From Muscardinus avellanarius (Eukaryota > Chordata > Mammalia > Rodentia > Gliridae), in assembly GCA_963383645.1 (NCBI GenBank), contig OY726571.1:80311108-80375107 (forward strand): DNA of 64,000 bases. The letters are read 5' to 3'. A program made the translations under genes and the position numbers. Below, in pieces: positions 36,501-48,080 of this stretch (the first letter of the stretch is position 1; each line of letters starts with the position of its first letter). The notes under the pieces are model-generated. The model saw only the letters and a program-made list of their open reading frames with translations. It did no database searches and was not told where the DNA came from.

Positions 36501-37111
36501 AAAAAAGAATCCAATAAATGATTTGACCAAACAAGAGAACAGCAATAATTTAACATAAGAATAAAAACACATCTTCAGGAAAAAGAACATTTGTGTTTTG
36601 CGTAATTGAGGTATCCAAGCAAGAGTTGTATGCACAGGTCTGGACATCCCAGAGCTAGCATGGCCTGGAGTTGTAGATTTGGAAGTCACAAACACATTGG
36701 TAGTTGTTAAGATATGACGGTGAATGGGATTGCTCAAGAAGACCTCAGGATTCAAAGAGAAGACAGAGGAGGCCCCGAACTAGAGAACCAGGGGAGAGCC
36801 AGGACAATCCTAATTGTCATCTGTAGTCAAAAAGAACATGGAAGGGTGAAACCCAAGGGTTTTCCTATCTAGTGTTTAACTTAATATGGGGTTGGGGATT
36901 ATTTACATTTGTAATCACTTTTTTATTACTACTAAACTAATGAATTTGATAAATCAACGGAGTGTAAGTGCAAGGCATTCCTGTATCATTTGTCTGTTTA
37001 GTGGCCAATTCAGCTTGACCAGGACAACATTTGAAAGACTACAATTTTGTAAACTCACATTAGAGGAGAGAAGAAAAAAAAACACTTGGAAACTTTCAAG
37101 AAAGCTTTATG

Positions 37112-37117
37112 TTTATT
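37112..37117 (-). terminator. DCDC2: Candidate distal poly(A) signal of DCDC2
   Basis: AATAAA on the - strand is followed about 30-45 bases downstream by a strong GT/T-rich element (GTGTTTTTTTTTCTTC). This is the most complete signal-plus-downstream-element pair in the block, and repeats resume beyond it. Confidence 0.4.
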
Positions 37118-40100
37118 TTTATAAATAAGTAGAAAACAACAAATGAGTGCCAGCAACTTTACAGTACTTTTTAGAAGTTACAGTCATTTTTGGTGGTGGA
37201 AAGTTTTTAATGTCAATTAACCATGTAGTTTAAAGAAATTTGACTCTGGTAACATACATGTCTCCTTTCTTCCCAAGGTTTGCTTTTATATTCTCATGGA
37301 ATGACAAGATTAAACTGGTCATGTGCAGAAGACATACATTAATGTACTTTTCCACAACTGTGGGATAGACACCACATATAATTTGTGCTTAACTGCTTTT
37401 TTCTCAAATGTGGATGGGAAAACAAAACTAACTGAATAGAATGAAAGCAGTGAATATCCCATAACTTAAAACAGAGTATTAGCTAAACTCTCTGTAAAAT
37501 TGTAAATAATATTTCTATGGAAATGTGTGGGAAATGTGTATAATCTGCGCAATCTGTTGTTTTTAAGGCTATCTTTATCTCAAAAATTCTGGACTTGTGT
37601 TTCTGTATAAACATTTCATAAATGAAAGATACAATGACTTTGAATGTACCTAAAAGGCTTATCAAATAAACACTTGTAAAAGTTATAAAATAAAGTTTAA
37701 TATGTCTGCTAAATAAAAACATATGTACTTCTAAACATACTGAATTTCTACATGATATAAGTAAAAATGTGCCATGAAAAGGATTAATACATAAAATATT
37801 AGCAAAACAACATCATAAACCATAAACAATACAAACACAGTGATATAAAATGCAGTTCTATTTACCACAAGATGCAGTAAACTTTTGCAGCTTAGAGTGT
37901 ACACGGATACAGAAGTAAAAAAAAAAAAAAAACTAAATGCTCATAATTTGATCAAAACACAAGTAATTTTCCTTACTGAAAGATATTCCAAACATAATAA
38001 ACAATCTCAACTTAATCTTTACTTACAACATTAATCTCCACCCAATATTACTGTACATATTAAGGATTTAAGACAAGAAAAACTCAGAACCAAGAAAACA
38101 AAATAGACTTTCTCCAAACTTCTAAAACTGACTACCATTTCTCCCTTCACCCATATGTCATTGTATTTTGAACAATAACTAAAACACCCCCATTAAACTG
38201 TATGGCGCAAGGTGATGAAACTGCAGAGAATTCATTTGGTCCCATTCATCGTTGGCTGAAGTAATGGATCTTTATGAGTTACCTCCTGATTTTATAAAGG
38301 CTTTGCGGTTATCTAAACACTTTTAACATCTTCCCTAATTCCCCTTCTCCTACAGGATGTTATGCCCCATCGAAAACAACACTTTCTCCTCATCAACATA
38401 CGGGAGCACTTTCCCATCTCCATCTGTCACTCAAACTTCATGGGAGGAAATGTATAGATTGCATGTGGGAAGAACAAAAATCAGATCCATCGACGCACCA
38501 AAACATTTTTTAAGCTTATGTAATTTGTAAAAATGGCATTCACTAATAAAGAACTGCGTGTGTTTACTGCTTTAGAAAAACAGACTAACTTTAAAAAAAA
38601 AAAAGGCTCCATTGCAGGAGGGCATTACATTCATGCAAAAATACAAAAATGCTTCTTCACTGAACCTGAACATTAGTGACCAGGAAGTCGGGCTTCTGTC
38701 TACCTGCGGCGTACGTGGCTACCTAGTTCTGAGAGGTACCCTTTATACATTCAGGTGAATCACACACACAGTTGCCAGCTATAACTAATCTTTGACAGAG
38801 CCTGTGCTGGCTTGAAATACTCTGTACTCAAAGCATAGCATTTAAGGCTGATGAGGGAGACTGTGCTCTTTAAACACTACAGGAAAACAAGATATGTGTA
38901 TCTTGGGTTTTTTTTTTTAATCTTACTTAAAAGAAAACAAAAACAGAATTGTTAACATCCTTTCCTAGATTAAATTTTTCATTAAAATGCTGGCAATGTT
39001 CTTATTTTGAGTAAAATGTTAACTTCCTTCAAGTTTCAGGGAATCAATATTTAAAGCACCATGATACATGTCCTTTCTTAGTATTTCTTCTTTTTTTTTT
39101 ACTCATTGTTTCTCTCCATGAATAACATTTCCTTCCCCACACACACCAAAAAAAGCCTTAATTTACTAATAACGCTATGCCTACCGAGGCCTTTTTACTG
39201 TTTAAAAGTATGAGTGCACTTGTATAAGTATTTCATATACATCTATCTATCATGTTTCTGCTCAGACTGGCAACCTCTCAGATATGGTGTTTTCTGTTCA
39301 TCAAATTTTTTTTAACTTTGCTTTTACTACTTGTTGAAAAAAAAAATGAAAGTATAAGGTTAATTCTTTAAAAGAACTAATGAGATTTTTAAAGGCTTCC
39401 TGTTATTCTGCAGCCACAATTTTAAATACATAGATTTATCTTAGGTCAATGAACTTCACTCTGTGTATAAAGCGGATCATCTGATGAAACTTTTGAGGAT
39501 GTTGGTTTATGAGTCACATGACGGAACAGTTAGCACTAGTAATCTCATATTGGTATGGATTTCCATCTGTGGACCACAGAGATATGGATGGAGAAAGCCC
39601 ATTTATGGAGTGGTTTATCTCTACACAATAGGACAAGAGTTGACACATTCAGAATAAAACAGCAGGTATGATAAATATCAGTCTCCCAATGAGTCTGTCA
39701 ATCTCATTGTCCCCTCAAAATTAAGAAAAAAATGTCTTAAAAGGCCAATCATTCTATGGCCACAGAGAAAAGTAACAAAAAGATATCCATAGTATCATAT
39801 TTTATAGCTAGAAGCCAGAGGGAACTCGATAGGTATTTTAACAGAGGCTAAGCCATGTAAAATGTCCTCAGCCTGAAAATGATGTTAGTCAAGGTCTCTA
39901 TTTTCTCTGCAAAGCTCCTAATGCTCCAATGCCACAGCAAACCAATGGTTTACAACTGTCTTAAAACATTTGCTTAACACTAAAACTAGGAAATCTATGT
40001 ATACAACATCACAAAGACCTAATATCACAGAGTCTTATATTGGTCATTACATAAAAGTGATGTTTTCCATAGCACCTTCTCTCTATAAAACAATACAAGA

Positions 40101-41765
40101 AGCCTAACCAAAGTCTCCCCCACCCACTCAAATGAACAGTCCCCAATCCATCACTAAGTCTCACCTAATGTGTGAAAAGAGTTTGTGCTGGGGACTGACC
40201 ACCATTCTCACAGAAAAAAATAACCATATTTGAGACCTGAAATGACTTTCAACACTTATTTGAAAGGCATCTCCAAAGTGGTATTCACAATTTTAATTCT
40301 CTGTGAGTGATTTCTGGTTTGGTTAGATGGCATGTGACATTTATTTACTGTTTTTAGTGGTCCGTTTGTAACTTATTTTGATTCATTCCTTCATGCTAGG
40401 TCCCAGTTTGATCTTATCAACAGGTGGTAAAAAATATGCACATATAAAAGAGGAATGTGTCCCCATTTTAAGTTGTTTGGGATACAATTATAGCTAATGG
40501 TCTTCCCAAAATATACTTAAAATTCTAAACTTTATTTTCATGTAGAATATTAATGTCATGCTTCATTAAAATGACTCACAAAGAATTGCCTAAAACTTAA
40601 GCTTCATAGTACAATGAAGAAAAATAGGAAGGAAAAAGGGGAAATATTTTTTATTAAAGAAGAAGAGAAGATCTCCAACAAAGAGAGAATCACCTTGAGA
40701 CTTAAGTGAGACTTAAAATTTCTTATATTTAATCTTGAGACCTAAAATGTCTTATATTTAATCTTATATTAAAATCAGTAACCTGGACCAAGTAATAATG
40801 CTAAAATTTAACATTTAAAAACTAGCTGATAAATATTTCACTGACAGCATGCAAATGCTTGCCTGTATTATTGTCCCATTCAAAAAAGTAAGGCCACCAG
40901 TAGAAAGTGCAATTTAGATCTTGCACCAGAAATATATGCACACACAGGAGAGGAATATGTCCCCATATTCTCCATTTACAGTTCATCTTCCTAGATTAAT
41001 AGATCTTCATGTTGCTATCTCTTTCAAATACTGTTATATTATAATCTCTGTTCATACTTCCTATTTGTAGAAAATACTAAAATAGCTGCTAGGGAAAATA
41101 CATCTCTTTCTATAGTATTATTAAGTGCTTTGCATAACTGTCAACTATTTTGATTCCAAATGATTGGTTATAAAACCTGAAGGGGGAAAATCTTCTAAAT
41201 TGATGATTAATAATGAATCTTATGAATGCACTCAGAGTTACAATTTCCAATTTACAACGTCTACATAACTAAAAATATATTCAGTAAAATGAGAAAATAT
41301 ATTATTTCTATATTTAACAAAGACAGGCATCATCCTTACTAATGATCATCAAACTAATGCAATTATATCTTCCCCCATATATGCTTCACAAGGAGAAAGT
41401 AAATTAATTTAATCAGTCCGCAAAGTGGTAATCAGGAACTGGTTTCATTATGACATTTTTTAAAGTTTTTTCACCAATTTCTATCAGATGGCTTCTAATT
41501 ACATAGGAAAGAATCTGCTTGAAAGACTAAATATAACCAGGTAGAAAAATAAATATTTGCTGGTATCTCTAGGGACAAAAATTTCGCAAGACAGCTCTAA
41601 TGTAAATAAAGCAAAAAGCAAATAAGATTGGGCAGTCACAAATTCTTCTTATACCTACATTTCTCTTTCTTGTTTTCTATAAAAAGGGGAAAAAAGAAAA
41701 GAAATACTATGAGATGAAAAAAGAAAGAAAAAAGGGAGTGAGGGGAAAGAGAGGGAAGATGAAAA

Positions 41766-41819
41766 GAGGAAGGAAGGAAGGAAGGAAGGAAGGAAGGAAG
41801 GAAGGAAGGAAGGAAGGAA
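41766..41819. repeat. (GGAA)n tetranucleotide repeat
   Basis: About thirteen perfect GGAA units lie inside the candidate DCDC2 3' UTR (TTCC on the transcribed strand). GGAA arrays can bind ETS-family factors as DNA. Confidence 0.95.
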
Positions 41820-42710
41820 ACCAAAATCTTGGAAAAATTCAATCTTTGGAATAACCAATATTGAGATTTCCAATACGATAATATGAGAGAGAAGAACATT
41901 GTACTTTTGGTAAAGATATACTGGACCAGTGAAAATCCATAGGACTTCCAGCATTTGCAAACCATCCCACCAGGCCCAGTAACATAACTGGGTGCTTGGT
42001 ACTTACTTCCTTAGTACCTCATTACAGATGAAAGGATCAAACCCAGAAGCCTGGGGCAGCACGAGCATGGCAATCTTCCGCGCTCTGAAGGAGTGCACCC
42101 CCACCAAAGTGAGTACCTTGCCTCGACTTTTTAGTTCATTCAAAGTGTATTTTGGCTTCAGAGGAAGAAAGGGATGTCAGTAAGCTGTGGCAACATTTCC
42201 ATATATTGCCATCTCCATTTTATCTCTGAAACTAAATTACAACTTTTTCCACAAAAAGTTTATTGCTTTAAGAAACAAATACATGTTTCCTATAACCAAT
42301 TCTATAAGAGTCTATTCTTTCTTAGGTAGATGCTTTAGAAAAAGCCGCTATTTAATAACCTCGTTCCTAAGTTTATCAATAAAGTATGTAATAGGAGTGA
42401 TTCTGGTTTTATCTTTTATCCTTTACAAACATGAGTGGCCAATTGTCTTCTGGTGCAAATTCTCCTCTGTCCGTCTTATGCAATTTTCTTAAATGACTTT
42501 TAAAAACACATGCCGTAAAAATATGCTGTTCTCCTTTAATTGCTATACTAAAATATTCCATCTTTCCATCAAACCTCTTATTTTCTAAATTGAACAGGTA
42601 GAATTCAACCATATTGTCACATTATGTTTAGCATTAAGTATGTGCTCATTATTCAAGTATTACAGTCCTTCATTTTTCTTACAATCCATGCACTGCATTT
42701 TTAAAATTAT

Positions 42711-42815
42711 CTATGCCACGACAGCAGGCTCCTTGCTGTGTTCGTCATTCTCATTTTCTTCAGGACCAGTGATTTTTACTTCCGGCCTTGGTGGTCTTTG
42801 AGGGTCTACGTCAGT
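42711..42815 (-). CDS. DCDC2: DCDC2, terminal coding exon (last 34 residues and stop)
   Basis: DCDC2 binds tubulin through two N-terminal doublecortin domains and acts at the ciliary axoneme and in migrating neurons. Variants are linked to dyslexia, deafness and nephronophthisis in humans. This exon holds only the extreme C terminus. It follows the acceptor TTTTCCTCCAG, opens in phase 0 with TDVDPQRPPRPEVKIT, continues with the acidic GPEENEND and ends SKEPAVVA before TAG at 42713-42711. The TDVDPQRPPRPEVKI block matches the conserved DCDC2 end as I know it. The last ten or so residues differ from the human ending I recall. No catalytic or domain residues are expected here. Confidence 0.93.
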   Translation of the reverse strand, partial: TDVDPQRPPRPEVKITGPEENENDEHSKEPAVVA

Positions 42816-43848
42816 CTGGAGGAAAACAGAAAAACAAAGATATTTAGCTCTCTGGTTTACTTCCAAAAAGAAAAAAAAAAAAAAAAAAACCTGCCCAATG
42901 CCCTATTTAATCACACAAGTACCCAACTAACAGCAGTTGCTTGGGTACTTTTGTTTTATGTCTGTCATTACCCAGTGGACTTGCCCTTCGCTACCCTCTA
43001 TTTGCACAAAAGCTCTTTCTGGGACCAAATTCACGATGTGCTTCTAAAGCACAAACTCATTTCTTATGCGGCTAGCTTTGTCTTTCTCAATTTTTCTGTA
43101 TTTCCCTTTAAGCTTTGCTTTTCAAAAGCATCCTTATATGTTCCGGTTTTCGGAGATGGCGGAAGAAAAAAGCAGCAGCTCCACCCTTGAGCTAATTAAT
43201 CTCGACCTTCCCCAGATTTCCCAGCCTCTGTCTCTAGCAGGACTCAGTGATTTGCAGGGGGTGTGGGGCCGAGTGCCGCTGTGCATCAGATGAGAGCAGG
43301 ACAGGAAATCAAAACGCACAGGCAGCTCTTCTCCAATGGAAACTACCAACCACCCCTGCCACTCAGCTTCTCCTACATTATTAATGACACCATCTCAGGC
43401 ATCATTTGTCTTTCCTGACCAGCCTGAAAACCCAGTGAGATGAGAAGCAGCCGGTTTTCAAACTGTGCTCTGTGGGCTCCAGAAGGCTGCCCAGCACCAC
43501 AAGGGCCACCAGCTAAGGGAACCAGAGCAGCTCCAGCTCCCCGAGCCACTGACCATGACTTGTGCTTCAGAAAAGAAAAAACTATATATGTAGAAATGTA
43601 CTCATGGAACTATGCCTTAATTCACACCATCACCTCATGAAGTATTTCAAATGCTATCTTAAAATTCAGCTTGCCATCTCAATAAATGTCAAATGTTTCT
43701 TGTGTATCTGTCTTGTATTTCCCTTTGTTCCCCTAAAATCATTTCTTTTACACAAGGACTGTCGCACAGAACAAGATGTTTTATACTAAAAATGGAATCT
43801 GGAGTCATTTTATAAGTCAAGAATCCTCTCATAAAAGTTAATGATTGT

Positions 43849-44043
43849 GGGGTGTGGTGAGGCACACTTGTAATCCCAGAATTTAGGAGGCTGAGACAGG
43901 AGGATGGAGGTTTGTGGGCGGCCTCAGATACTTAGTGAGGCCCTTTGCAGCTCAGTGAGACCCTGTTTCAAAATAAAGAATAAAAAATTGGGCAGGGGGT
44001 GTAGCTCAGAGGTTAATTGCCTCTGGGCTCCATCCCCAGACCT

Positions 44044-44116
<73 letters not shown>

Positions 44117-44245
44117 AGGGAGGGAGGGAGGGAGGGAGGGAGGGAGGGAGGGAGGGAGGGAGGGAGGGAGGGAAAGAAAGAAAAAAAAGGTAGGGCTGGG
44201 GACATAGCTCGGAGGTAGAATGCCCCTGGCTTCTATCCCCAGTAC
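43849..44245 (+). mobile_element. Composite SINE: B1-dID copy, purine repeat array and a second ID-like unit
   Basis: A full B1-dID SINE (43849-44043) ends at 'ccatccccagacc'. Its tail is replaced by (GAAA)n(GGGA)n. A second ID-like unit follows at 44191-44245 ('gggctggggacatagctcggaggtagaatgcccc' to 'ccccagtac') with its own A-tail. It may be two insertions or a duplication of the right half. Confidence 0.85.
44046..44173. repeat. (GAAA)n(GGGA)n purine array
   Basis: About 70 bp of GAAA units pass into about 57 bp of GGGA units, all purine on the + strand. Frames stay open through it on both strands and are not genes. Confidence 0.95.
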
Positions 44246-44643
44246 AAAAAAAAAGTTAGTGATTAACTTCTAAGTTATACTTCCTATGAATGTGGATATC
44301 CATATGCCTAGTAATGCTGAATGCCTAGTAATGCTGAAAGTATCATACTAATATAGTAGAGACAGAAAACTTTCCATTAGCCATTGTTATAGGCAGAGAT
44401 GAATTGAGTACAATGAGACCTCTCTGTAGAAAACTGCTCTGGCCTAGACCCCTGTATAGCCCTATACATCAGGAACCTGCTCATTTGAGTGCCCAAGAAT
44501 TTAGATTCACCTTCACTACCTGAGACACCAGCACTTCAGGCCCTTGCCAAATTGTGTAACCTTGATCTGAACTGAAGTCCAACTCCTATCAAAAGGCTAT
44601 TTTTCTCTCTTATCATTAAAATTTATTTAAATGACAAATAAAC

Positions 44644-44644
<1 letters not shown>

Positions 44645-44707
<63 letters not shown>
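44645..44707. repeat. (AT)n(AC)n compound microsatellite
   Basis: About 38 bp of AT units are followed by about 25 bp of AC units. The AT part is self-complementary and could extrude as a cruciform. Confidence 0.95.
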
Positions 44708-44879
44708 ATATGTCTTGAAATATTCATGCATCATGGAATGGCTAAATTGAGCTGATTTACATGTGCATTGCCTTACACGTTTACTATACTTTATAGTAAG
44801 AACACAATATCTCCTCTTAGTGATTTTCAAGTTAACACATGGTGTGAGTATTGATTGTCATCATGTTGTATGACAGATC

Positions 44880-45080
44880 TCTTGAACTTGTTCCTCCTCA
44901 GTGAAATTCTGTATCCTCTGGCCAGCCTCTCTCCAATCCTCATTCCTGGTCCCTGGTAACCACCATCCTAGTCTCTGCCTCTATGAATTCAATGTTTTTG
45001 GATTGCACATATAAATGAAACCAGGAAGTACTATATTTCTGTGTCTGGTTTGTTGTATTTAATATCGTCCAGGTTTATCA
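44880..45080 (+). mobile_element. Old LINE-1 3' region fragment
   Basis: 'gatctcttgaacttgttcctcc', 'ggtaaccaccatcctagtctctg' and 'ttggattgcacatataaatg' match the old mammalian LINE-1 (L1M-type) 3' UTR. Confidence 0.55.
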
Positions 45081-45235
45081 GTAATGTTCCAAATTATAAG
45101 ATTATTTTCAAAAGTTATATTTATGGAAAAAAGAAGGCACTCAGTTCATTTCTGAAAAATCTATCTAGGTCATGCATTGAATTAAGCTAGACAACTGGAA
45201 AAAATGTATGCTAGGATCCTGCTATCTAGCCCTAC

Positions 45236-45430
45236 ACAGAATTGCACTTTGATTCCATGCTGTACACCTTCATCAAAGGCTACTACAACAAAGAGTTTTA
45301 CAAACCCTACTATTACAGTCGCCATATGAATGACACTGGGAACTGTGTGGAACTACATATGAAGAAGTTCTTGTGGAACAGGACTGTGATTATCTCACCT
45401 TGAGTAAAGATGAAATGGGAGACATGCTGA
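45236..45430 (+). pseudogene. Retrocopy-like coding fragment of an unidentified gene
   Basis: From about 45249 one frame reads FDSMLYTFIKGYY, then NKEFYKPYYYSRHMND, ending near TGNCVE. It continues sensibly only in another frame (TYEEVLVEQDCDYL, then TLSKDEMGDMLSIFV, then stop), which implies one frameshift. The Tyr-rich, protein-like composition is unlike the AT-rich intron around it. No introns interrupt it and there is no start codon. I do not recognise the parent gene, and a chance resemblance to coding sequence cannot be excluded. Confidence 0.4.
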
Positions 45431-45634
45431 GCATTTTCGTTTAGATGTTAAGAATGTTTTGTATAAGCTGCTAGTTAGATTACAGGTAACATTGTGCCTG
45501 TTGCTATAACTTGGCCACAAGAACACTTTGCTGCTGTTCAATGTGCCTTCTCTCTTGTGTTTTTTTCTATAGCTAATCACACCAATATATAATGTGGTGA
45601 ACAATTGATTCAATTAATACATTCAAGGTGGACC

Positions 45635-46012
45635 AAACAAACTGTTGTGATTTGCATTGGGATGTGTCCCCAAAGTCTCATGTGTTAAAAGCATATTTCC
45701 AATGCAGCAAGGTTCAGAGGTGGGCCATGGCTGGACAAGGTGGGTGATGGGAGGCATAGCATTGGGGACTATATATATCTCCTGGTTGCTTCCTGTCTCT
45801 TGTCCCCTCCCTTCCCACTGCTTCAAGCCACCATGACATAAGAACAGTGTCCTTCTGCCCATGCCTGATGCCCTGGTTTCTGCCTTGGAGCTGACCAACT
45901 ATGAACTGAACCTCAGAAAATATAGCCCCCAAATACCTCTTCTCCTCAAAGGCATGCTTGTCAGGTATTTTGGTCACAGTGAAGACAAAGCTAACTAAAA
46001 CACAAACTGAAC
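45635..46012 (+). mobile_element. MaLR-type (MST-like) solo LTR
   Basis: 'ggatgtgtccccaaagtctcatg' near the start, 'ggaggcatagc' in the middle, and 'tcaggtattttggtcacagtg...aagctaactaaaacac' at the end follow an ERVL-MaLR LTR. No viral genes are attached. Confidence 0.7.
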
Positions 46013-46198
46013 TTTAAATCTTCTAACAATAACAGAGAGAATATTTTTTAGATCATGTCTCAGTCCCACTAGCTTTGACATCCTTTTCTGGTTTGTTTTC
46101 CCATGGCCTTACTTTATTTCTATTTTCTTTATTTCTCTCTTGTATTATACATATTCCTAAAGGTCTCTGTAAATTTTTGGTACAATTAGGTAGAAGAT

Positions 46199-46258
46199 AG
46201 ATGGATGGATGGATGGATGGATGGATGGATGGGTGGACGACAGACGGACAGACAGACA
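46199..46258. repeat. (GATG)n followed by (GACA)n
   Basis: About nine GATG units, the last variant, pass into a short GACA run. Confidence 0.93.
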
Positions 46259-46454
46259 ACAGAAGGAAAGACATATGGATCATCAAGCATGAGGATTTCA
46301 GTACTTATTAAGTGTTTAAAATTAATTAAATGACATTGGATCTTTCCTACTCTACCATAAGCGATTTCAGCGCAAGTCTTAAGTGCTTGGATAGTTCCCG
46401 AAGGGCATGCATAATTCCCTACGGGCACATAATAAGAAAATGCAGTAGAAATAC

Positions 46455-46757
46455 CTCATCTTCTCCATCTCCAGCATCTTGTGACTTTCTTTCCTCATCC
46501 ACTGCCGGTTGAAGCTCCTCTTTGACCTGGTCCAGTTCCTCACCATTCTCTTCATCTGTGCCTCCATTTAAGCGAGCGGGGCCCACCTCCTCCTCACTGT
46601 GAGCTGGGAGTTTCTCCGCTTGCTCAGAAGCCTCAGCAGCCTCCCTACCTCCTTCATCTTCAACTTCACCATTCATGCCTGAAAAGTCTTCTTTCCCTTC
46701 TGCATCTTTGTTTGCTTTCTCTTCATCTTCCTCCTCGTCAACTATTTCTGCTGGCCT
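46455..46757 (-). CDS. DCDC2: DCDC2, penultimate coding exon (101 residues, acidic tail)
   Basis: The exon starts after the acceptor TTGGTCCACTAG and ends at donor GAG|GTATTT, phase 0 at both ends. It encodes 101 residues that begin RPAEIVDEEEDEEKANKD, pass through FSGMNGEVEDEGGREA and NGGTDEENGEELDQV, and end DAGDGEDE. This E/D-rich low-complexity tail follows the doublecortin domains in DCDC2 and is probably disordered. The blocks match the human order as I recall it (VDQ|RPAEIVDEEED upstream, VDPQRPPRP downstream). There is no stop or frameshift. Being a multiple of three, the exon could be skipped without shifting the frame. Confidence 0.94.
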
Positions 46758-46899
46758 CTAGTGGACCAAAGAAATAACGGGGAAAACTGAGAAGTGTAGC
46801 AGAGATTGCTCATTAGTTACATTCATTAATATATTATAGTCATGTCAAACTTCTTTACACTTGTATAATATTTTACAGCTATCTCGTTGTTTACATCTA

Positions 46900-47060
46900 C
46901 TGAGCATGTGCCATACTCCAGGTTATTTTCTAGTTTAATGTGCACAACAATTCTGTGAGGCTGGTATTCCAATTATATAGATAAGAAAACAAAGGAATGA
47001 ATAACCAAGTTTCTAACCCAAAGACCCACTTGGAAGGTCCAGAATTCAAAACACACATGT
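46900..47060 (-). mobile_element. MIR fragment, reverse orientation
   Basis: 'gtgcacaacaattctgtgaggctgg' to 'gataagaaaacaaaggaatg' matches the reverse complement of MIR. Confidence 0.6.
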
Positions 47061-47394
47061 GACTCATAATCCCAATGGCAGATAGAAAACTAAACTTCAG
47101 GGTCCTCAAACAGTGTCTAGTGGAACGTCTGGCCCAGAGAAGGAGGCTGAGAGGAGATTTTTGTTACGAGTTTGTCCTCGTGCACTAGGGCAGAGGGCTA
47201 TGGCATCAGCATGTGAACTCAGGTTTCTCTGACCCAGAATGTGGACTGCTCCCCACACAATGCCTAAGGGAGTTGATGGCTTCTCTCTAAACACAAAAAT
47301 GAGATATTTTATAAATTCAAATTAATCATTTTTACTATTACTTGTATATATAAAATTCTGTTTCAAAAGAAAACAGAAAACCAAGTTTCAATCC

Positions 47395-47570
47395 CAAGAT
47401 TCTGAAAAGAAAAAGACCAGGTTCAAGTCCTGACCAGGCACTTGCTGGCTGTTACCTAACTTCTGTGAGTTTTAGGTTCACCATTTGTAAAATGAAAGAT
47501 AATAGAAATTCCACAGGGATTAAATGAAATAAGTTGTATAAAGTGCCAAGCACAGTACATGATACATCAC
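47395..47570 (+). mobile_element. MIR element
   Basis: 'caggttcaagtcctgaccagg', 'aacttctgtgagttttagg', 'ccatttgtaaaatgaaagat' and 'gtgccaagcacagtac' follow the MIR order. Confidence 0.7.
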
Positions 47571-47644
47571 AAAAATCCCTTTCCATTTATTATAGCCCAT
47601 TTTTTTCTAGAGTTCATATTTTTATTGCCTTCAATAAAATTACA

Positions 47645-47877
47645 GTGTTTTTTTTTTGTTTTGTTTTGGTTTGGTTTTTTGGTGGTACTGGGTTCCTGGA
47701 AGCCCTTCTACCTCTGGGATACACTCCCATGGGCTATACTCCAAGACCTATTTTTTTACCTTTTTATGTGGAAACAGGGTCTCTTAAACCAGCAAGGCTG
47801 GCTCTGAACCAGCGTGATCCTCCTGTCTTCGCCTCCCAAGCACAGGGATTACAAGTGTGCACCACCACTCCCGGCTT
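47645..47877 (-). mobile_element. B1-dID SINE, reverse orientation
   Basis: A T/G-rich tail, 'ggtggtactgggttcctgg', 'cttctacctctgggatacac', and a B1-like end 'caccaccactcccggc'. A similar arrangement is seen at 60866. Confidence 0.9.
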
Positions 47878-47929
47878 AAAATTATAGTTTTTAAAAATGT
47901 TAGGGTGGAAAGAACACAGGAGTTGTTAT

Positions 47930-48080
47930 ATGTTAAGATCCCAGACCTTCTTCTTTCTAGCTCTCCAGCACCAAGCAGGTCACTGCATCCTTCTGCCTCT
48001 GCAAAATGAGGGTTTGGGAGTCAATTAGCCCTGACCTCCCTTTCGACTTGGTAAATTGATTCTCTCCTAACTAAGCAAAT
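47930..48080 (+). mobile_element. MIR fragment
   Basis: 'agcaggtcactgcatccttctgcctctgcaaaatg' resembles the MIR middle region, with the preceding part decayed. Confidence 0.45.

Larger units (their letters stand above)
19216..37089. other. Intergenic region between NRSN1 and DCDC2
   Basis: No coding exon was recognised. The region holds SINEs in both orientations, LINE-1 pieces, two MaLR-type LTRs, microsatellites and a long polypyrimidine tract. Sequence at 24.4-25.8, 26.2-27.6, 28.0-28.9 and 29.6-30.9 kb shows no repeat I can name and no gene. Open frames there reach 190 codons (25480-24908, - strand) but have no recognisable homology. Confidence 0.6.
37090..42710 (-). other. DCDC2: Candidate DCDC2 3' UTR (full extent uncertain)
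   Basis: Downstream of the DCDC2 stop codon there are about 5.6 kb with no recognisable SINE, LINE or LTR, unlike the repeat-dense DNA on both sides. AU-rich sequence without interspersed repeats is typical of long mammalian 3' UTRs. The best poly(A) signal on the - strand is at 37117-37112. Other hexamers occur at 42264-42259, 40655-40650, 40536-40531 and 40345-40340, and would give shorter forms. I recall a shorter 3' UTR in human, so only the part nearest the stop is reasonably safe. Confidence 0.4.
42816..46454 (-). other. DCDC2: Last DCDC2 intron
   Basis: This 3.6-kb phase-0 intron, with donor GAG|GTATTT and acceptor TTTTCCTCCAG, contains a composite SINE, microsatellites, a LINE-1 fragment, an unidentified retrocopy-like piece and a MaLR LTR. 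Sequence at 42.82-43.84 kb shows no repeat I can name and no exon. Confidence 0.9.

Noticed and set aside
41636..44218. Open frames across the GGAA and GAAA/GGGA arrays
   Set aside because: Simple-sequence artefacts that run into SINE or UTR sequence.
43849..44245. Tandem ID-like units as a functional tRNA or BC1-like RNA gene
   Set aside because: The units are embedded in SINE copies with tails, and are diverged; nothing points to an independent RNA gene.
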